Part shown: positions 5,883-10,096 of the stretch, piece by piece
Numbering within the stretch: position 1 is the stretch's first letter
Layout: each line of letters starts with the position of its first letter
DNA from: an uncultured Azospirillum sp.
GTDB taxonomy: Bacteria > Pseudomonadota > Alphaproteobacteria > Azospirillales > Azospirillaceae
Assembly (NCBI GenBank): GCA_937960755.1
Contig: CALGOL010000560.1
Span: 1-10,096 of the forward strand
Direction of reading: 5' to 3'
DNA length: 10,096 bases
The notes under the pieces: model-generated
Database searches by the model: none
Told to the model about the DNA's origin: nothing
The model's input: only the letters and a program-made list of their open reading frames with translations
Made by a program: the position numbers and the translations under genes

Positions 5883-8800
5883 ATGTTCAATCTTTTGGTC
5901 AACGTCAGCCTGCGCAACCGGCTGTTCGTTCTCGCCGCCGCCTTGCTGCTGGTGGTTTACGGCGCGCTGACGCTGCGCAGTCTGCCGGTGGACGTCTTTC
6001 CCGACCTCAACAAGCCCGCCGTCACCTTGATGACCGAAGCGGAGGGGCTGGCGCCGGAGGAAGTCGAGCAACTGGTCACTTTCCCGCTGGAAACGGCGAT
6101 GAACGGCATGCCGGGCATCACCAGGGTTCGCTCCGTTTCCGGCGTCGGTCTGTCGATCGTCTTCGTAGAATTCGACTGGGGCACCGATATTTACCGCAAC
6201 CGTCAGCAGGTCGCTGAGCGATTGGCTGTCGTCGGAGGGCAACTGCCGCCGAACGTTCGCCCGCAGATGGGGCCGATTTCGTCAATTATGGGCGAAATCA
6301 TGCTGATCGCCATGAGCAGTAATAGTATGTCCGGCGACAACATCGCCGGCCAAGGCGTCAGCCCGATGGAGGTCCGTGAAATCGCCGATTGGGTGGTGCG
6401 CCCGCGTCTGCTGGCCATCCCCGGCGTCAGTCAGGTCATACCCATCGGCGGCGAGATTCGCCAGTACCGCATCTCGCCCAATCCGCCGCTGATGCATGGT
6501 CTGGGCGTCTCCACCGATCAATTGGCGGCGGCGCTGAAGCAATTTTCCGCCAACACCGGCGGCGGCTTCATTGATCAGCATGCGCAAGAGTATCTGATCC
6601 GCAATATCGGTCGAACGACCCGGCTGGAGGATCTGCGCAATCTTGTCGTCGCCTATCGGGCGGGACAATCGATTTTGTTGCGTCAAATCGCCGATGTCGA
6701 TTTCGCGGCCCGCGTCAAACGCGGCGACGCCGGTGTGAACGGCAAGCCGGCGGTGATCTTGTCGGTGCAAAAACAGCCCGGCGCCGACACTACGCGACTG
6801 ACCGCCGAGGTGGAGCAAGCCTTGACCGACCTGACGCAGTTCATGCCCAAGAACGTCCATGCCGACGAAATACTGTTCCGGCAAGCCAACTTCATCGAGA
6901 CATCAATTCATAACGTGATGGGCGTGCTGAAGGAAGCGGTAGTGGTGGTGGCCGTCATCCTGTTTCTTTTCCTGCTCAACGTCCGCACCACGGTCATTTC
7001 GCTGACCGCCATTCCCATTTCAATTTTGATCACCATTCTGGTGTTCAAAGCGTTCGGTCTTTCGATCAACACCATGACCCTGGGCGGCCTCGCCATCGCC
7101 ATCGGCGAATTGGTGGACGACGCGGTGGTGGACGTGGAGAACATCTTCCGGCGGCTCGGTGAAAACCGCAAAGCCGGCAATCCGAAACCGGTGCTGGAAA
7201 TCGTCGCCGCCGCGTCGCAGGAAGTGCGCTCCGGCATCGTCTACGCCACCGTCATCATCATTTTGGTGTTTGCGCCGTTATTCGCCTTGACCGGCATTGA
7301 GGGGCGCCTGTTCGCGCCGTTAGGCGTGGCCTACATCGTCTCGATCCTCGCCAGCCTCATCACCGCCATCACCGTGACGCCGGTGCTGTCCTATTACCTG
7401 CTGCCGCGTCTCAAGAGATTGGACGAGCACGACAGTTGGCTGGTGCGCCGACTGAAGGCGGGGAACGCATGGCTTCTGGCGTGGGCCTGCGCCCATCCGC
7501 GAACACTATTCACCGGCGTCGGGGCGGCTGTGCTGATCGCCGCCGCCACCGTGCCCGGCCTGCCGCGGGCTTTCCTGCCCGCCTTCAACGAAGGCACCCT
7601 GACGATCTCCATGACCCTCAATCCCGGCATTTCCTTGCTCGAGTCCAATCGGATCGGCCTTGCCGCCGAACGACTGATCTTGCGGGTTCCTGAAGTCAAA
7701 TCGGTGGGGCGGCGCACCGGACGCGCAGAACTGGACGAACACGCTGAAGGCGTCCATTCGAGCGAAATCGACGTCGATCTTGCGCCGTCGTCGCGCAGCC
7801 GCGCCGAGATTCTGGCCGATGTGCGGTCCCGCCTGGCGGTCCTGCCGGTGTCGGTGAACATCGGTCAGCCGATTTCACACCGGCTCGACCATATGCTGTC
7901 GGGGGTGCGCGCCCAGATCGCCTTGAAGGTCTATGGCGAAGACCTCGACACGCTGCGCAGCCTCGCCGGACAGATTCAGCAGCGATTGTCCGGGGTCGCC
8001 GGGCTGGTTGATCTCCAGATCGAAAAGCAGGTGCGCATTCCTCAGGTGCAGGTGGTGATCGACTATGAGCGCGCGGCGCTTTACGGCGTCACCCCGGCCA
8101 TGGCGACGGAAGCGCTGGAAAGCCTGTCTAACGGTCGGGTCGTCTCGGAAATCGTTGACGGGACGCGACGCTTCGACGTCACGCTGCGCCTGTCGGACGC
8201 CGAACGCACCACCGCCGGCCTGTCCAACCTGCTGGTGGAGACGCCGGCCGGCGGCATCCCGCTCAGCTTGTTCGCCGGCGTCGAAGAAACCGACGGTCCC
8301 AACCAGATCCTGCGCGAGAACGGTAAACGGCGCATCGTCATTCTCGGCAACACCGACGGCGAGACCGATATGGCCCAGGTCATCGCCGGCATCCGCGAGG
8401 TTATCGCTGGTTCGCAACTACCGCCCGGCTACTTCACCAGCCTGGAGGGGGCCTTTCAGGCGCAGGAAGAAGCGTCGAAAACCATCGCCCTGCTGTCGCT
8501 GGTATCGCTGTCGATGATATTTCTGGTTCTCTACAGCCGCTATCGGTCAGCGACGTTGGCCTTGATCATCATGGGCAATGTGCCCCTGGCGCTGATCGGC
8601 AGCGTGGCGGCGCTGTGGATTTCCGGCCAGCCGCTGTCGGTGGCGTCGATGATCGGCTTTATCACCTTGACCGGCATCGCGGCGCGCAACGGCATCCTGA
8701 AAATCAGCCATTACATCAATCTGGTCCTGCATGAAGGGGAGAGCTTCGGCTGGGCCATGATCGCGCGCGGCAGTCAGGAGCGACTGACGCCGGTGCTGAT

Positions 8801-9029
8801 GACCGCGCTTTCCGCCGGCATGGCGCTTGTCCCGCTGATGGTCGGGGCCGAAGCGCCGGGCAAGGAAATTCTGCATCCGGTGGCGATCGTCATCTTCGGC
8901 GGCCTGATCAGCGCCACCGTGCTGGACACGGTCCTGACCCCGGTCCTTTTTCTGAAACTCGGCCGTGCGCCGTTAAGCCGCCTGATCGCTGCGCGCGACA
9001 ACGCGCTGCGTCCGGTCGAAGCCTACTGA
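5883..9029 (+). CDS. cusA: Heavy-metal efflux RND permease (CusA/CzcA family, 1048 aa)
   Basis: This is the inner-membrane, proton-driven pump that binds metal ions in the periplasm and passes them to the channel. The start follows GGTGAGG at 5871-5877, seven bases after the adaptor stop. Length matches CusA (1047). The first membrane helix is at about 14-31, followed by the typical DVFPDLNKPAV and a large periplasmic domain. The heavy-metal RND signature in TM4 is IAIGELVDDAVVDVEN (405-420), giving Asp412/413, Asp417 and Glu419 as proton-relay candidates. A second periplasmic domain begins with FLPAFNEG (564-571). Of the three CusA copper-binding methionines only the M672 equivalent (Met671 in HMLSG) is clear. 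The M573 position reads Ser576 with Met577 next to it, and the M623 position reads Ser626. Copper/silver export is therefore likely from context but not proven; a CzcA-like or mixed substrate is possible. The symbol denotes family. Confidence 0.93.
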   Translation: MFNLLVNVSLRNRLFVLAAALLLVVYGALTLRSLPVDVFPDLNKPAVTLMTEAEGLAPEEVEQLVTFPLETAMNGMPGITRVRSVSGVGLSIVFVEFDWGTDIYRNRQQVAERLAVVGGQLPPNVRPQMGPISSIMGEIMLIAMSSNSMSGDNIAGQGVSPMEVREIADWVVRPRLLAIPGVSQVIPIGGEIRQYRISPNPPLMHGLGVSTDQLAAALKQFSANTGGGFIDQHAQEYLIRNIGRTTRLEDLRNLVVAYRAGQSILLRQIADVDFAARVKRGDAGVNGKPAVILSVQKQPGADTTRLTAEVEQALTDLTQFMPKNVHADEILFRQANFIETSIHNVMGVLKEAVVVVAVILFLFLLNVRTTVISLTAIPISILITILVFKAFGLSINTMTLGGLAIAIGELVDDAVVDVENIFRRLGENRKAGNPKPVLEIVAAASQEVRSGIVYATVIIILVFAPLFALTGIEGRLFAPLGVAYIVSILASLITAITVTPVLSYYLLPRLKRLDEHDSWLVRRLKAGNAWLLAWACAHPRTLFTGVGAAVLIAAATVPGLPRAFLPAFNEGTLTISMTLNPGISLLESNRIGLAAERLILRVPEVKSVGRRTGRAELDEHAEGVHSSEIDVDLAPSSRSRAEILADVRSRLAVLPVSVNIGQPISHRLDHMLSGVRAQIALKVYGEDLDTLRSLAGQIQQRLSGVAGLVDLQIEKQVRIPQVQVVIDYERAALYGVTPAMATEALESLSNGRVVSEIVDGTRRFDVTLRLSDAERTTAGLSNLLVETPAGGIPLSLFAGVEETDGPNQILRENGKRRIVILGNTDGETDMAQVIAGIREVIAGSQLPPGYFTSLEGAFQAQEEASKTIALLSLVSLSMIFLVLYSRYRSATLALIIMGNVPLALIGSVAALWISGQPLSVASMIGFITLTGIAARNGILKISHYINLVLHEGESFGWAMIARGSQERLTPVLMTALSAGMALVPLMVGAEAPGKEILHPVAIVIFGGLISATVLDTVLTPVLFLKLGRAPLSRLIAARDNALRPVEAY

Positions 9030-9065
9030 CCACGTTCATCCAAAATCAACCTGGAGAAATATCCG

Positions 9066-9458
9066 ATGAAATTCGCCCGCATCATTTTCGCCGTGGCTCT
9101 GCTCGCGGCTCCCGTGACGGCGTTCGCCCATGGTCCCAGCGTCGGCCCGCACGGCGGCATGATGGCGGATGCCGGGGCGCACCATACCGAACTGATTATT
9201 CAGGGGGATGAAATCGTCCTTTACGTCACCGACGGCGACGGCAAAGCGGCGGATGTGACCGGAGCCAAAGCTGAAGCGACCGTTCTGGCCGACAAGCAAG
9301 CTCAAAAAGTGACGCTGGTCCCGGCGGGCGGCAATATTATGAAAGGAACGGCCAATCTCGGTGGCGCTCACGACGGGGTCAAGGTCGTGACCATTCTGAC
9401 AATGCCCGGACAAAAGCCGGCTCAGGTTCGCTTTGAAATGATGCGAACGGGCCACTGA
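9066..9458 (+). CDS. Small His/Met-rich periplasmic protein, putative metal-binding partner of the pump (130 aa)
   Basis: The ATG follows GGAGA at 9053-9057, 36 bases after the pump gene, so it is probably the last gene of the operon. Residues 1-21 are a clean signal peptide (cut after AFA). The mature N-terminus is rich in ligands: HGPSVGPHGGMM (22-33) and AGAHHTEL (36-43), and the protein ends in His. The rest is beta-rich, with alternating strands such as IVLYVTD and VVTILTM. It contains no Trp, so it is not CusF, whose copper site needs a Trp beside Met/Met/His. The HGG...GxHHxEL opening resembles metal-binding domains found at the front of some CzcB/CusB adaptors, and its beta part resembles the N-terminal module of the adaptor in this operon. 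A periplasmic metal chaperone or scavenger is the likely job, by inference. Confidence 0.85.
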   Translation: MKFARIIFAVALLAAPVTAFAHGPSVGPHGGMMADAGAHHTELIIQGDEIVLYVTDGDGKAADVTGAKAEATVLADKQAQKVTLVPAGGNIMKGTANLGGAHDGVKVVTILTMPGQKPAQVRFEMMRTGH

Positions 9459-9476
9459 TCGGAAGGCTGGGGCGGA

Positions 9477-9510
9477 TGCCTGGGGACGGGAAGAACCGTG
9501 GCCCCAGGCA
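9477..9510 (+). terminator. Probable operon terminator hairpin
   Basis: TGCCTGGGG (9477-9485) pairs with CCCCAGGCA (9502-9510). Inside, ACGG (9486-9489) pairs with CCGT (9496-9499), leaving a GG bulge and the loop GAAGAA. It lies 18 bases past the stop of the last efflux gene. No U-tract follows, so it may act as a 3' stabilising stem or a bidirectional or Rho-assisted end. Confidence 0.55.
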
Positions 9511-9560
9511 GGCCCACGAAGCGGCGAATAGAGTTCTATGGCGCCTTTACCATAACCAAT

Positions 9561-9613
9561 CCACCTTGATCGTGACCATTCAAGGCGGACTAGTATAAGG
9601 CATTGAAGTCCGC
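9561..9613. repeat. Overlapping inverted repeats at the convergent junction
   Basis: CCACCTTGA (9561-9569) pairs with TCAAGGCGG (9580-9588) with one mismatch. GCGGACT (9585-9591) can instead pair with AGTCCGC (9607-9613). The two stems share bases. They lie between the 3' ends of the efflux operon and the phage-like genes and may end transcription from either side. No recombination site can be named. Confidence 0.3.
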
Positions 9614-9652
9614 AAGCCAGAAGATGTGAAAAGAGAATTTAGGCGGTTCACC

Positions 9653-9862
9653 TCACCCCACCACGACGCACACCACTGTTCCTCCCGCCGCGGTGGCGGG
9701 TTTGTCGGCGACCGAGCGGATCAGTTCGGCGTAGACCTGCCCGACGCGAACCGCTGAAGCAGTCGTGAGCAGCGTCTCGGCGTAGGTCTGACTGACGCGG
9801 ATCGGCCCGACGGTTTCGATCAGCAGTTCGCCGTAGGCTTGGGAAACCTCGATGTCCGACAT
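9653..9862 (-). CDS. Small phage-like protein with three 17-residue repeats (69 aa)
   Basis: The ATG has GGGGAG on the - strand (complement of 9871-9876), nine bases ahead. The protein is built from three units of period 17 centred on VSQAYGELL (6-14), VSQTYAETL (23-31) and VGQVYAELI (40-48), followed by a linker and a hydrophobic valine-rich end with one Cys. Small proteins with repeated VSQxxxEvL units are, from my recollection, common among tail-region genes of tailed phages and prophages. Their function is usually unknown; structural or assembly roles are suspected. There is no signal peptide. It starts four bases after the end of the upstream gene, so the two are co-transcribed. The ORF is convincing, the phage origin moderately so. 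Confidence 0.7.
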   Translation of the reverse strand: MSDIEVSQAYGELLIETVGPIRVSQTYAETLLTTASAVRVGQVYAELIRSVADKPATAAGGTVVCVVVG

Positions 9863-9866
9863 CGGC

Positions 9867-10096
9867 TCAACTCCCCGCCTCGACGCCGATCAGCGCGGCG
9901 TTCAGCGCGGCGCCGGTCCAGGCGGCGGCGCCGTCGGGATTGCGGTAGACCGGGTGCTGCAAGACGGCGAACTGGTTGGACAGCGTTCTGTCGGGGGAGA
10001 GATCATCGGCGGCGTTGACCCGCACCAGCGGGCGTAGCGCCCTGGCGGCGGTGTCGGTGCGCCGCGCCCGGGCGTTCACCACCAGGGCATGGGTCA
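9867..10096 (-). CDS. Phage-like structural protein, C-terminal part (5' end outside window)
   Basis: The frame is open to the edge of the window (it begins ...THALVVNARAR), so the GTG at 10080-10082 need not be the start and the gene is taken as partial. The visible 76 residues run through RPLVRVNAADDL and YRNPDGAAAWTGAALNAALIGVEAGS. The ending resembles the NPxTGAAWTxAEVNALExGVE pattern that I recall from hypothetical proteins in phage tail regions. I make no functional call beyond a probable phage structural or tail-associated protein. It is followed at once by the repeat-containing small gene, an arrangement typical of compact phage gene clusters. Confidence 0.6.
   Translation of the reverse strand, partial: THALVVNARARRTDTAARALRPLVRVNAADDLSPDRTLSNQFAVLQHPVYRNPDGAAAWTGAALNAALIGVEAGS

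Noticed and set aside
4985..5917. Long - strand open frame (310 codons) opposite the adaptor C-terminus
   Set aside because: It mirrors the codon structure of the + strand gene and has low-complexity Arg/His content. It spans the adaptor/pump junction and resembles no family.
9066..9458. CusF copper chaperone
   Set aside because: There is no Trp in the protein, and the ligand-rich part is an N-terminal His/Gly/Met segment rather than the CusF beta-barrel site.
9459..9652. tRNA gene or phage attachment site at the junction
   Set aside because: No cloverleaf, CCA end or tRNA-like arms were seen, and no direct repeat could be identified inside the window.
1..10096. CRISPR array, insertion sequence or rRNA
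   Set aside because: No regularly spaced direct repeats, transposase or terminal inverted repeats, or conserved rRNA stretches were seen.

Overview
The window is GC-rich DNA from what is probably an alphaproteobacterium, most likely Rhodospirillales-like. This rests on codon choice and the style of the proteins, not on a marker gene. Its core is a copper (or copper/silver) resistance locus on the + strand. It is entered through the tail of a sensor histidine kinase and followed by convergent phage-like genes on the - strand.

Layout: (a) 1-220 holds the C-terminal ATP-binding end of a sensor histidine kinase. An in-frame TAA at 155-157 cuts off a further 20 codons that still read like a normal kinase C-terminus. 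(b) 221-415 is an AT-rich control region with a perfect palindrome, a 43-nt promoter module and a long-range inverted repeat in the leader. (c) 416-718 encodes a small exported protein of unknown function, followed by a strong hairpin terminator. (d) 841-883 carries a second copy of the promoter module (34 of 43 positions identical), about the same distance ahead of the next gene. (e) 981-9458 looks like one operon. Its genes encode a small Cys/His/Met-rich exported protein, a Tat-exported multicopper oxidase, a TolC/CusC-type outer-membrane channel, a CusB-like membrane fusion protein with an extra N-terminal module, a CusA-type heavy-metal RND pump and a small His/Met-rich periplasmic protein. 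The oxidase, channel and adaptor genes overlap one another, and the pump gene starts 7 nt after the adaptor. (f) 9459-9652 is the convergent intergenic region with hairpins. (g) 9653-10096 (- strand) holds two small phage-like genes, the second running off the window.

How the genes fit together: the oxidase would oxidise Cu(I) in the periplasm. The channel, adaptor and pump would form a tripartite complex that expels periplasmic metal ions. The small His/Met/Cys-rich proteins are probable periplasmic metal-binding partners. The duplicated promoter module suggests that the unknown 100-residue protein is co-regulated with the efflux operon, plausibly by the response regulator partnered with the upstream kinase. 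That regulator is not in the window and the link is inference.

The points most worth following up are the duplicated control module, the fused architecture of the adaptor (an internal signal-peptide-like segment between a metal-binding beta domain and the adaptor proper), the nonsense codon in the kinase, the non-canonical methionine relay of the pump, and the absence of a recognisable CusF.
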